A stretch of 15,483 bases of DNA, taken from Chloroflexi bacterium UBA4733. GTDB taxonomy: Bacteria > Chloroflexota > UBA4733. Shown here in pieces: positions 6,412 through 13,489 of the stretch. The notes below the pieces were generated by a model. That model ran no database searches and was not told where the DNA came from. It saw only the letters and a program-made list of their open reading frames with translations. The translations under genes and the position numbers were made by a program. The stretch spans positions 21,298 to 36,780 of the forward strand of contig DHIZ01000086.1 of the NCBI GenBank assembly GCA_002404055.1, in the 5' to 3' direction. How positions within the stretch are numbered: position 1 is the stretch's first letter; every line of letters begins with the position of its first letter.

Positions 6412-8592
6412 TTACGAATGACGGCTCAGATCGATCATCGTGACGGCATCAGGATTGCTTGTGACAACAAACAGTCGGTCCGCCGCAGTGGTTAGCGCTA
6501 CCGGATGGCCGGCGAGAGGGCCCAATTGCGATAGGTGCGGTGTAGCGGTGCTATTCATCGCACTTGTGTCGATCACAGTGATGGTGTTGCTGTCTCGGTA
6601 TGTGACGTATACCCGGAACCCCGAGGCGTCGGGATACAGGGCCGCAGGCGAGTGGTCGAGATGAAGCGTGGAAACGATATTAAAGTGTTGCGTGTCAATG
6701 ACGGTGAGAGAGTTACTGCCTGAATTCGCCACGTAAGCAAGACCGTGTTGCGGCGTCTCAGCGATGGCGACCGGCGCGTGGCCCACGGGTAGAGTGATCT
6801 CAACCGCCAGAGCAGGACGAGTCCGCGCAAGGGTTGGGTCGATGACCGACACCGAATCGCTGTCGCGGTTAACCACCAGAAGATAGCTACCATACGAATC
6901 GGAGGACGTAGCAATCGGGCTCTTTCCGACCGGCACCGTCGCTAGCACCCGCCCCAGCGCCTGTGACAGAATGGAAACGGTGTCGCTGCCAGTATTCGCA
7001 ACATAGAGGTACTGGTCCTCGTCACCGTCTATGCTGGATGGATTGGACCCGAGCGGTATCGTGGCAAGGGTCTGCCGTGTGATCTCATCAATATTTGAGA
7101 TATTACTGCTCCCCTGGTTGACGACAATCAGCTTTGGTCCAAAGACCTCCCGCATGGCCACTGGCAAATGCCCGACCTTAAGCAGCCCGATCGGCTTCCA
7201 CGTGTTCTGGTCAAGAATCGAGACTGTGTCGCTCCCGTGATTCAGCACGTAGATATTTTGATCACGGAGAACAGCGGACGGTTGATGTCCAACGGGGATC
7301 GTGGCAATCACGCGTCCTTGCGACCAGTTCACCACCGATACGCTATCGCTGCCCTCATTGACGACATAGGCTAACCCACCGCCTCTGCCTCCCGCGTACG
7401 ACGGGTTCCAGTCGACCGCCAGAGCAACCGGCGAACTGCCAACCGGTACGCTCACCATTTGTAACGCCAGTGGAGTGGGCGACGGTGTCGCCGTCGGTGG
7501 CGAGGGAGATGCCGTTGGCGTGGCTGTCAACGGGATCGTCGTGGGCGAGGGTGTTGCCGTGGCAGGTCGTCCTGTCGCGGATGGGGAGGCTGGGATTGCG
7601 GCTGAGGCTGCCGCTGCAGCCGTCCGCGCCGCCAGGAATTGCGTTGTTCCCATAGCCGAGCACGCGGTCCCCGAGGTAAGGGTCACGCGTGCCAGGACTT
7701 CTCCTGACATACTTCCCACATCAAACACTGCGTACGTGGTGCCGTCCGCGCCTGTCGGACGTAAAGCAATATCCTTGTGCCCGCCCCCGAAGTCCACCTG
7801 AACCGTGCCCTCTGCACCGGCGACGGGAACCCCATTATTCGTGAGCGCTTGCACCAAAAGGTATTGCCTGCCGCCGGAAATTTGAGCGAAGGCGGGCTGC
7901 ACGTTCACTCGTTCGACGCAGGTTGCCACTGCAGCCGACGTGGGGGATCGAACAACAGTTGTAGCTGGCAAAGGAGTAGATGTTGGCGGTTGGGGCGAAG
8001 GCGAGGGATACCGGGTTGCCGGAGTGGGAGCTGAGGTTGGAACGACACTAGCTGGCGGTGAAGGAGAGGCTGGTGGCGGAGGAGACGACAGAACGGGATA
8101 TGAGTACAGGTCGCTTGGCCAGATCAGGGGGGACTCGTCGCGAATTCCTTGTAACGTCCCTACCGCGCTGATCGTTCGAGTCACGTCGATGTCTTGCCAG
8201 AATTTGGCGCGATCCTTGATGGTCCGCAAGTCCAGCAGCACCGCCTGATTCACCTGGCTCTCTGTCGGCACAACGTTTACTAGGATGAGATGCACGAAAG
8301 GTTGCGTACGATCCTCAGGCCGCACGCGGCCGCTAATGAAAACACAGCGGCCCCGGTAGGTAAACGGGAAGGCGGTGACGAGAGTCCAGGATGGCGTCTG
8401 TGGACAGATCTGTGCCGCGGTCGCCGCGTCGAGAGTGCTGTTTTCATAGGGGAGCAACTCACCAGCCACCACGGGGTGGGACGGCTTTCCGCCTTGCCAA
8501 TACTGCCACGCCAACGAGGTAGCCGACGACAAGCATGCAACCAGACCCAAGACGGCGGGAATGAGGCCCGCAAGCCAGAGAAACCGACGCAT
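6412..8592 (-). CDS. Lipoprotein with Pro/Thr linkers and YVTN-type beta-propeller, 726 residues
   Basis: The N-terminus has two Arg, a hydrophobic core and a lipobox-like L17-V-A-C20, so it is predicted to be exported and lipid-anchored. Residues about 60-165 form a beta-rich domain with GRCVFISGRV, like an OB fold. A Pro/Ser/Thr linker covers about 170-220. An Ig-like domain follows (about 225-320, with NNGVPVAGA and TGADGTTYAVF). A second Ala/Pro/Thr linker runs to about 375. From about 379 to the end there are seven or eight propeller repeats, recognisable by GSDSVSVV / ATIPVGHQPSAV-like units. YVTN propellers usually mediate extracellular binding. The gene starts 9 bases after the J-domain gene, so both are probably expressed together. 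The ligand is unknown. The linkers and repeats make neighbouring frames look open. Confidence 0.9.
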   Translation of the reverse strand: MRRFLWLAGLIPAVLGLVACLSSATSLAWQYWQGGKPSHPVVAGELLPYENSTLDAATAAQICPQTPSWTLVTAFPFTYRGRCVFISGRVRPEDRTQPFVHLILVNVVPTESQVNQAVLLDLRTIKDRAKFWQDIDVTRTISAVGTLQGIRDESPLIWPSDLYSYPVLSSPPPPASPSPPASVVPTSAPTPATRYPSPSPQPPTSTPLPATTVVRSPTSAAVATCVERVNVQPAFAQISGGRQYLLVQALTNNGVPVAGAEGTVQVDFGGGHKDIALRPTGADGTTYAVFDVGSMSGEVLARVTLTSGTACSAMGTTQFLAARTAAAAASAAIPASPSATGRPATATPSPTTIPLTATPTASPSPPTATPSPTPLALQMVSVPVGSSPVALAVDWNPSYAGGRGGGLAYVVNEGSDSVSVVNWSQGRVIATIPVGHQPSAVLRDQNIYVLNHGSDTVSILDQNTWKPIGLLKVGHLPVAMREVFGPKLIVVNQGSSNISNIDEITRQTLATIPLGSNPSSIDGDEDQYLYVANTGSDTVSILSQALGRVLATVPVGKSPIATSSDSYGSYLLVVNRDSDSVSVIDPTLARTRPALAVEITLPVGHAPVAIAETPQHGLAYVANSGSNSLTVIDTQHFNIVSTLHLDHSPAALYPDASGFRVYVTYRDSNTITVIDTSAMNSTATPHLSQLGPLAGHPVALTTAADRLFVVTSNPDAVTMIDLSRHS

Positions 8593-8601
8593 CTTCTGCT
8601 G

Positions 8602-9885
8602 TTACGTTCCGCCACGTCGCAATTGATCATATGCCAGGTTGATTTCCTTCATCCGGCGCTCGGCTAGCTCTCGGAACTCCGGCCCCAGGGCAGCGACTCT
8701 ATCGGGATGATATTGCTGTGCCATTTGACGGTACGCGGCATGTATCTCCGCCGCGGTCGCACTCGGCGATACACCGAGGACGTCGTAAGCAGTTGGCTTA
8801 GCGTCACCCCAACCCTCGCGTTCCGGTTCGGGTCCCCTCGAGGCCCGCGCCCGTTCGTCATTACCTGGAGGGGCCTGTTTTCGCCTAGGCCCATCGGATC
8901 GTGGTCCTGCTGCGCCATGATCTGCGCGCCTGCGCGGCGAAAAAGCCAGAGAGAATCGTTCTGCCGCCGCGGCCGAAGAGACTTGCAAATGCATAGCCAA
9001 TCCAGACTCTGAAGTCAGTGTGACGTATCCGTAGCGAACACGCGGGATCTGCCGGTTGTACTTGAACCGTAAATCTGCTCCACCATCAACGCGCACGTAC
9101 TGCCATGTGTAATCTATTACTTCCGCATCTCCCGGTACGGTACTTGACTCGATAAAGGATCCGTCCGTGTAGACTACTCGAAGGTTGTCGTAGGAGACGA
9201 CGCCGTAGCTTTTCATTGGGTCTTGTTGGTAGACATAGAGGTAATCAGGGAGGAAGAAGAGTCTAAGGCTGCTGTTGGCTGTCCCCCAGACATCGATATC
9301 CGTTGAAATAAAAGGTGGCCGCACTTTGGCGATGCGGATGACGTGACGCCGCACATGGGAGGTGGCGCCAGCATTTCGTTTCCAATCATGGACAGCAGTA
9401 TCGGAGTCAATCTGCCAGAGCACCTGCGCCGTTGCCAAAGCTCCACACGCAGCCGTGATATCCTCGAATCGCTTTGCCGCCTCCTGTTCAAGGTTGAAGG
9501 AGAGTGGGAAGCTCAAGAGGTGCTCTTCACGACGATGTACCTCTCTGCTTCCAACCAAGCCGACTATCAGAATTATCACTGGCAATAAGCCGAGAAATGG
9601 TGTAAGGGCGATGAACAGAAGACTTGCGAAGGCAGCGAGGACGGTCACTATTTGGAGGATTGGCGCCAACGGCGTGTGCGCCGCGCAGCGATTGAGTTGC
9701 GCCAGCATGTCGGCGGAAGACATGTCCACCATTTGCCCAACATCAGCGGGCTCGCTGGCGCTCGCCTCCGGCGCAACTCCGGCCCGGCCGGCCCTCGGCT
9801 CTGTGTTGGCCCCGTGGTCGGAAGATCCCGTCCACCGCGAATGGGCGCGAGTCGTTGGGCCACCGACGCGCTGCCGGTAATACAC
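8602..9885 (-). CDS. Membrane protein with C-terminal J-domain, 427 residues
   Basis: The C-terminal 63 residues are a J-domain: AYDVLGVSPSATAAEIHAAY, then the HPD signature at residues 393-395 in QQYHPDR, then a helix ending KEINLAYDQL. J-domains stimulate Hsp70 ATPase activity. Residues about 74-96 and 98-113 form two adjacent membrane helices, so the middle domain (about 130-330, beta-rich) and the J-domain probably lie on the same side, most likely cytosolic. A charged, low-complexity linker joins the middle domain to the J-domain. The GTG start at 9885 has no strong ribosome site; ATG codons corresponding to residues 52 and 55 are possible starts, and the first 50 residues are poorly structured. 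It is the first gene of an operon with the propeller lipoprotein. Confidence 0.85.
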   Translation of the reverse strand: MYYRQRVGGPTTRAHSRWTGSSDHGANTEPRAGRAGVAPEASASEPADVGQMVDMSSADMLAQLNRCAAHTPLAPILQIVTVLAAFASLLFIALTPFLGLLPVIILIVGLVGSREVHRREEHLLSFPLSFNLEQEAAKRFEDITAACGALATAQVLWQIDSDTAVHDWKRNAGATSHVRRHVIRIAKVRPPFISTDIDVWGTANSSLRLFFLPDYLYVYQQDPMKSYGVVSYDNLRVVYTDGSFIESSTVPGDAEVIDYTWQYVRVDGGADLRFKYNRQIPRVRYGYVTLTSESGLAMHLQVSSAAAAERFSLAFSPRRRADHGAAGPRSDGPRRKQAPPGNDERARASRGPEPEREGWGDAKPTAYDVLGVSPSATAAEIHAAYRQMAQQYHPDRVAALGPEFRELAERRMKEINLAYDQLRRGGT

Positions 9886-10162
9886 ACCGCCCCGCCCTAT
9901 GGTAACAAACGTCCCAGCTGGTCCGGTAGATGCGCGAGCACCTCGAACCCCCGCAGAAGCACCAACGCCGGACTTCGAGAAGTTAAGGCGAACGGGACCA
10001 AATCGAACGCTCTTCCGAAAATATAATGGAATTCCCGCTCTCCAGTCGCCTCTGGGTAACGCAATGGTACTACTTATACTATGTTACCATTCCTGCCGAT
10101 GCTGCTAGCACCTTTGGTGGCTATTCGTTTCCCCAAGGGAATTTCCACCTACCATCCGGCGG
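9886..10162. other. Upstream region between J-domain gene and truncated toxin
   Basis: No gene is supported here. The region must carry the minus-strand promoter of the J-domain operon; TATATT read on the minus strand near 10022-10027 is a possible -10, but I find no well-spaced -35. The plus strand carries an inverted repeat at 10063-10091, listed separately. Homology to the toxin begins abruptly at about 10163. Confidence 0.4.
10063..10091 (+). promoter_or_regulatory. Inverted repeat flanking a -10-like box
   Basis: AATGGTA (10063-10069) and TACCATT (10085-10091) are perfect arms around a 15-base AT-rich loop that holds TATACT (10075-10080). An operator overlapping a promoter is typical of autoregulated toxin-antitoxin operons, and the truncated toxin and intact antitoxin genes follow. 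No clear -35 was found, so the promoter call is tentative. Confidence 0.35.
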
Positions 10163-10348
10163 GGCGACTTTATCGCCAGTGAGACATACAAGGAACCAAT
10201 CCGTATTGTTGGCCCGACTCGTGCCGGTCGGATGCTCGCCATCATTCTTAAGTCAAACGGCGATGGCGTCTACTATTGTGTCACCGCCCACGACGCGAAC
10301 GCCGGCGAAATGAGACGCTACTTTGAGCAGAGGGAGACGATGGCATGA
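10163..10348 (+). pseudogene. 5'-truncated BrnT-like toxin remnant
   Basis: The frame reads GDFIASETYKEPIRIVGPT, then GRMLAIIL, then GVYYCVTAHDANAGEMRRYF, ending at TGA 10346-10348. This is the C-terminal two-thirds of a small BrnT-like RNase-type toxin: its pattern of GR..L, G.YY.VTA and a final RRY block fits that group. The N-terminal RRLRWDDWNVAHIARHNV part, present in the decayed copy at 12256-12534, is missing, and the upstream frame meets a stop at 10106 with no start codon. The stop overlaps the antitoxin ATG (ATGA), the usual toxin-antitoxin arrangement. The toxin is probably inactive. An internal ATG (MLAIIL...) could give only a fragment. Confidence 0.7.
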
Positions 10349-10650
10349 GCGACCCTATCACCGATATGCACCCGAGCCGTATCCCGGAGTTCGCCAGCCT
10401 GGAAGAGGAAGCGACATTTTGGGACACCCACGACACCACCGCCTTCGAGGACGAGTTTCATCCGGTCAACGTGATCTTCGAGGAGCACTTGTCGGATGCC
10501 CTACCGTCAAAAAAGATAGCGATTCGCCTGGATGCGGAGACGGATCGCCAGTTGACGGTTCTCGCCCAACAACAGGGGCTGCGGAAGCCGTCACTCGTCC
10601 GGTCGGTCGTGCAAAACTACCTGCGTGACCGTCACCGCAGCACTGAATGA
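10345..10650 (+). CDS. CopG/BrnA-like ribbon-helix-helix antitoxin, 101 residues
   Basis: This antitoxin is intact, with ATG overlapping the toxin remnant stop. The N-terminal part contains RIPEFASLEEEATFWDTHD, a conserved toxin-binding-type segment of BrnA/CopG-like antitoxins. Residues about 56-96 form the DNA-binding ribbon-helix-helix: KKIAIRLDAETDRQLTVLA, then KPSLVRSVVQNYLRDR. Such proteins neutralise the toxin and repress their own promoter. Since the partner is truncated, this looks like an orphan antitoxin that might still act on the inverted repeat at 10063-10091 or protect against related toxins. A second, truncated copy of the same gene is at 12531-12728. Confidence 0.85.
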   Translation: MSDPITDMHPSRIPEFASLEEEATFWDTHDTTAFEDEFHPVNVIFEEHLSDALPSKKIAIRLDAETDRQLTVLAQQQGLRKPSLVRSVVQNYLRDRHRSTE

Positions 10651-10720
10651 CCGCTGGACACACGATCTGAGTGATGAGGACATCCTGCGCTGGCTGCTGG
10701 TGCTAAACCTGGGCCGGGTC
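10646..10720 (+). pseudogene. Remnant of methyltransferase C-terminal tail (copy 2)
   Basis: One frame reads DRWTHDLSDEDILRWLLVLN and then LGR. This matches the tail segments [20 protein letters not shown] (copy 1, opening the window) and [20 protein letters not shown] (copy 3, 13490-13729). It begins right at the stop of the antitoxin and ends inside the 3' end of the minus-strand XRE gene. It has no start or upstream domain, so it is a fossil, not a gene. Confidence 0.65.
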
Positions 10721-11104
10721 TGCCGCTCGCTTCCCGGCAAGGCGCTGAAGAATGGCCATGTGTTCATCCTTCGATGGTGGCGCAGGTTGACATACCGCAG
10801 AGTCGACCAGTTCCCAACGTACTACCTTACCTAGGGACGCTGCATATCGTGCGACCGTTGACTGACGGGGATCAGAGTGGCCAGCTTCCATGTGTACCAC
10901 CACTGAAGCCGACGTCCCCATCGTCTTTGCTAATTGCCGCTGGGAAACGCCAGCGGCCTCGCGCGCATCAATCAACGCCTGCATCAACCCCTCGTTGCTC
11001 TCGAAAGCAGCAATGAACACGGCGGAGTCCGGGTCGTCCTCTGACAACCGCGCAATGTATTCATCGACAGCATCAACGCTCCGAGCCACAATGTTCCCTT
11101 TCAT
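10703..11104 (-). CDS. HigA-like XRE-family antitoxin, 133 residues
   Basis: A helix-turn-helix of the XRE/Cro type spans about residues 40-95: LIDAREAAGVSQRQLAKTMG, then the recognition helix ASVVVHMEAG, then VARYAASLGK. The N-terminal 35 residues (EYIARLSEDDPDSAVFIAAF) form a helical extension typical of HigA-type antitoxins. It follows the HigB-like toxin gene by 45 bases, in the toxin-first order usual for HigBA. Its last residues (DPAQV) and stop codon are read from the antisense of the methyltransferase remnant at 10646-10720, so the gene end may have been set by a recombination junction. No strong ribosome site is visible at the ATG. Confidence 0.87.
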   Translation of the reverse strand: MKGNIVARSVDAVDEYIARLSEDDPDSAVFIAAFESNEGLMQALIDAREAAGVSQRQLAKTMGTSASVVVHMEAGHSDPRQSTVARYAASLGKVVRWELVDSAVCQPAPPSKDEHMAILQRLAGKRAADPAQV

Positions 11105-11149
11105 CGTCTGGTAGCTTATTCGATAGCACCATTCCTTGAATGATACCGC

Positions 11150-11587
11150 CTACGTCAAGTCCGACGAATCAGGGAGTGGCACGATCTGCTTCTCGCGTTC
11201 CCACTCGCGCAATCTTCGCCCCAGCAAAGCTTTGAGCGGTGCTGGGATCTTTCCCTTACCGACCTTCTCGGTCGTGGCTTCCAATGCCACGAGGTACGTG
11301 CCCTCTGCGGTGCTGGGCCTGTAGATCGCGAAATATACCCGCAGTTGTACACGAACAAACTCGGTCCGAAACTCGAAAACATCGTCGACATCGGTGACCG
11401 GCTCGAACTTCCGCATTCTTGACGCCGGCTCCCAGCCGAGTTTGGCGGCGGCACGCATTTTGGTCAGGAGAAATTCGAGACGCCTCTGTTGCTTTCGCTG
11501 CGCATCAAGGAAATCATACATCGGCACCGCGCCGCCGGGCATCACGGCAAAGGTCCAGATCAGCTTTTGCGACCAACCCTCGGGCAC
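11150..11587 (-). CDS. HigB-like RelE-superfamily toxin (Gp49/DUF891 type), 145 residues
   Basis: The pattern VPMYDFLDAQ (residues 21-30), LEFLLTKMRAAAKLG (37-51), VFEFRTEF-x4-QLRVYFAIY (70-89) and a C-terminal ALLGRRLREWE (120-130) fits the HigB/Gp49 group of ribosome-dependent mRNA interferases. In that group the central beta-strands and a late Arg-rich helix carry function. GTG at 11587 is the best start, though its GGAGG is 13 bases away. An XRE antitoxin gene follows after 45 bases and a MerR-type gene ends 31 bases upstream. It is longer than usual for HigB (about 90-120 residues). Confidence 0.8.
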   Translation of the reverse strand: MPEGWSQKLIWTFAVMPGGAVPMYDFLDAQRKQQRRLEFLLTKMRAAAKLGWEPASRMRKFEPVTDVDDVFEFRTEFVRVQLRVYFAIYRPSTAEGTYLVALEATTEKVGKGKIPAPLKALLGRRLREWEREKQIVPLPDSSDLT

Positions 11588-11618
11588 CGCCTACGTCCCG
11601 CCTCCCATGTCATCCAAC

Positions 11619-12035
11619 CTAAGCCGCCAGTAGACTCCGTACTTCTTCCACGACTCCTGTGAGATCGAGCACCCAGGAGAAGGCGGCCTGGCCCGGACGC
11701 CGGAGTACCGATAAAACCTCGTCCCCCCGTTTCTCGAATACATCGCGACCATCGGAGACGAGGTATGTTTCAGCAAGCGGGGTCTCAAAGCCCTCGCGTT
11801 CCTGAAGATATCGGAGCACCTTGCGAAGCGCCTGTAGGCTAACCCCTGCCTCCCGCAACTTACCGGCGACCCGAATCGCCACAATGTCCTGGAAAGAGTA
11901 AATCCGATCGCTCCCTTTGCCTGACGATTGGACAATGCTCGGCTCAATAAAGCCCGACCGCGCCCAGAAGTCGAGGGTCCGGTAGGAGACGCCAGCGATG
12001 CGCGCCGCCTGACCTGATGGGAAGCCGATGCTCAT
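11619..12035 (-). CDS. MerR-family transcriptional regulator, 138 residues
   Basis: ATG at 12035 is chosen because AAAGG lies about 7 bases upstream and the domain starts at once; the longer open frame upstream (to 12431) is a shadow of a toxin pseudogene. Residues 6-60 form a MerR winged helix: PSGQAARIAGVSYRTLDFWA, then IYSFQDIVAIRVAGKL. A helix follows (GVSLQALRKVLRYLQ), then a small C-terminal beta domain with YLVSDGRDVFE and FSWVLDL. No metal-binding cysteines are present, so it is not a metal sensor. It lies 31 bases upstream of the HigB-like gene and probably leads that operon, either as its regulator or as an unrelated cargo. Confidence 0.85.
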   Translation of the reverse strand: MSIGFPSGQAARIAGVSYRTLDFWARSGFIEPSIVQSSGKGSDRIYSFQDIVAIRVAGKLREAGVSLQALRKVLRYLQEREGFETPLAETYLVSDGRDVFEKRGDEVLSVLRRPGQAAFSWVLDLTGVVEEVRSLLAA

Positions 12036-12255
12036 TGGCGTGCCTTTCTCGCCCGGAAAGCAACATGCTAACTCATGTATAGTCGTCAGAACGCAATTCG
12101 CTGCATTATGGCAATAGAAGTAGGCCGATCGTGGCGTCCGAGCCGACAATGGGGTTCGATGTGGCGCGGACAGCCTGCGGACAGCGCCGTTACGCGCCAC
12201 GCTGCCCGTCTGTCGCATCAAAGGCCAAGTCCCGTACAATCGAGGCGCGAACGAG

Positions 12256-12534
12256 GTACGGGTCCGGCGCCTCCGCTGGGATGATTGGAACGTGGCGCAC
12301 ATCGCCCGCCACAATGTGATGCGACGAGAGGTGCAGCAAGTCTGCCCGGGCGACTTCATCGCCAGTGAGGCATACAAGTAACGAATCCGTATTGGTGGCC
12401 CGACTCGCGTCGGTTGAATGCTCGCCATCATTCTGAAGCCAAACAGCGATGACCTCTACTACTGCGTCACCGCCCACAACGCGAATGCCGGCGAAACGAG
12501 ACGCTACCACGAGCAGAGAGAGACGATGTCATGA
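12256..12534 (+). pseudogene. BrnT-like toxin pseudogene (second copy, two in-frame stops)
   Basis: This frame carries nearly the whole toxin: VRVRRLRWDDWNVAHIARHN, a middle GDFIASEAYK, then YYCVTAHNANAGETRRY, ending at TGA 12532-12534. It is interrupted by TAA at 12379-12381 and TGA at 12415-12417. A GTA codon sits where a start would be expected. It aligns without gaps to the truncated copy at 10163-10348, and supplies the N-terminal part that copy lacks. It must be inactive. Confidence 0.75.
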
Positions 12535-12728
12535 GCGATGCCACCACCGGTATGCAGCCGAGCCGTATCCCCGAGTTCGCCAATCTGGAAGAGGAAGCGG
12601 CATTTTGGGATACCCACGACACCACCGACTTCAAGGACGAGTTCCATCCGGTCACTGTCCTCTTCGAGGTGCGCCTGTGCGATGACCAACGGTCACGCCA
12701 TCCCGCCGAAGAGGCCGACACAGACTAG
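12531..12728 (+). pseudogene. 3'-truncated CopG/BrnA-like antitoxin (second copy)
   Basis: The first 47 residues closely match the intact antitoxin at 10345-10650 (for example RIPEFANLEEEAAFWDTHD). After codon 47 the similarity stops and the frame ends 18 codons later, without the ribbon-helix-helix domain. The start overlaps the toxin pseudogene stop, as in the first copy. Without the DNA-binding half it cannot repress; whether the N-terminal piece still binds a toxin is unknown. It ends 25 bases before the convergent PIN gene. Confidence 0.7.
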
Positions 12729-12753
12729 CGGTTAGGCCGTCCGTACTGCTTCA

Positions 12754-13212
12754 TTAGGTCGGCGCCTGGATATCCTGCCAGTGCTGCGCCGGAGCAAAGC
12801 GCGAAAGATGGCCGACATTGGTGGTTGCAATCACCACGGTGTCACGTTCCTGCTGCGCCAGCAGCACCGCTTGCGCAGCCAGGATTACGTCCCCGTCAAG
12901 CGCCAGGTCAGGTGCGGTCGGCTGTCCTTGCCGCCGCGCTTGCGCCCAAAATTCTGCCGCCTGCAACATCGCCTCTGTCGTCAGAGGCACGTAGCCAGTG
13001 GTCGCTTTGAGCTGATCCAGATGAGCCAGGCCACGCGTACGACCCGCCCGGAGCAGTTCACGCCGGACTTCGTAATCGGTGATCTCAGGAACGAGCGTCC
13101 GTATCCCCTGTCCAAGGAGATCGACGAGCCACTGCTTGCAACGCAGGCTCTCCGCCGTTCCACTCGGGTTAGTGACCAACCCCAGCGGCCCTGAATCAAG
13201 CAATACAATCAC
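12754..13212 (-). CDS. PIN-domain toxin (VapC-like RNase), 152 residues
   Basis: The domain begins VIVLLDSGPLGLVTNP with catalytic-type D6. VPEITDYEVRREL gives E43, D46 and E48; ALDGDVILAAQA gives D106 and D108; and VIATTNVGHLSRF gives the late T-T-N site. PIN toxins cleave RNA with metal ions held by these acids. I prefer GTG at 13212, where family members usually start with this strand; an ATG at 13266 would overlap the antitoxin gene by 38 bases, and the ribosome site for the GTG is distant (GAGGG, about 13 bases). The small partner gene ends 16 bases upstream. I recall close relatives in cyanobacteria. Confidence 0.88.
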   Translation of the reverse strand: MIVLLDSGPLGLVTNPSGTAESLRCKQWLVDLLGQGIRTLVPEITDYEVRRELLRAGRTRGLAHLDQLKATTGYVPLTTEAMLQAAEFWAQARRQGQPTAPDLALDGDVILAAQAVLLAQQERDTVVIATTNVGHLSRFAPAQHWQDIQAPT

Positions 13213-13228
13213 CGGAGTGTCGACACCC

Positions 13229-13423
13229 TCACGGGAAGATCCTCCGACTCGATGTCCGGTCCACATCCAGGGTGCGCATCAGGAGTTCGATGGTCTCTCG
13301 CTGTTCGTTCGGGTCCTCGTGCTCCCAGGCATTCAGCAACGCAATGACGGCCTGGTTGCGACGAACCTGCTCCTGGCGCTGCTCATCCTGACCAATATTA
13401 ATCTCTGCGACGGCGCTTTGCAT
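13229..13423 (-). CDS. Small antitoxin partner of the PIN toxin, 64 residues
   Basis: ATG at 13423 has GGGAGG 6 bases upstream, so I reject the longer open frame to 13588, which is antisense to the methyltransferase remnant. The product has no ribbon-helix-helix or AbrB motif. It reads as two helices, RRNQAVIALLNAWEHED and EQRETIELLMRTLDVDR, ending TSSRRIFP. The pattern N-x-x-x-I-x-LL-x-x-W ... EQ-x-x-T-x-x-x-L ... R-x-x-x-R-x-x-F-P is typical of short proteins encoded directly before PIN toxins. It probably wraps the toxin active site with its C-terminus. The promoter at 13449-13476 serves both genes. Confidence 0.8.
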   Translation of the reverse strand: MQSAVAEINIGQDEQRQEQVRRNQAVIALLNAWEHEDPNEQRETIELLMRTLDVDRTSSRRIFP

Positions 13424-13448
13424 GGATGTCCTCCCATTGTTCTGCTCT

Positions 13449-13476
13449 AGCATAGCACCGGCAACGCGGCGTGAAA
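13449..13476 (-). promoter_or_regulatory. Sigma-70-type promoter of the antitoxin-PIN operon
   Basis: Read on the minus strand, TTTCAC (13476-13471) and TATGCT (13454-13449) are separated by 16 bases. The -10 box lies 25 bases upstream of the antitoxin ATG. The -35 box is 14 bases from the edge of the methyltransferase remnant. Confidence 0.5.
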
Positions 13477-13489
13477 GGTCCGGGGCGGG

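Noticed and set aside
7475..7801. Plus-strand frame rich in Val, Gly and Ala inside the propeller gene
   Set aside because: It is the antisense of the Pro/Thr linker, which keeps reverse frames open.
12036..12431. Upstream extension of the MerR frame to give 270 residues
   Set aside because: The extra part is Arg/Ser/Thr-rich and antisense to the BrnT-like toxin pseudogene, and the internal ATG at 12035 has a good ribosome site and starts the domain at once.
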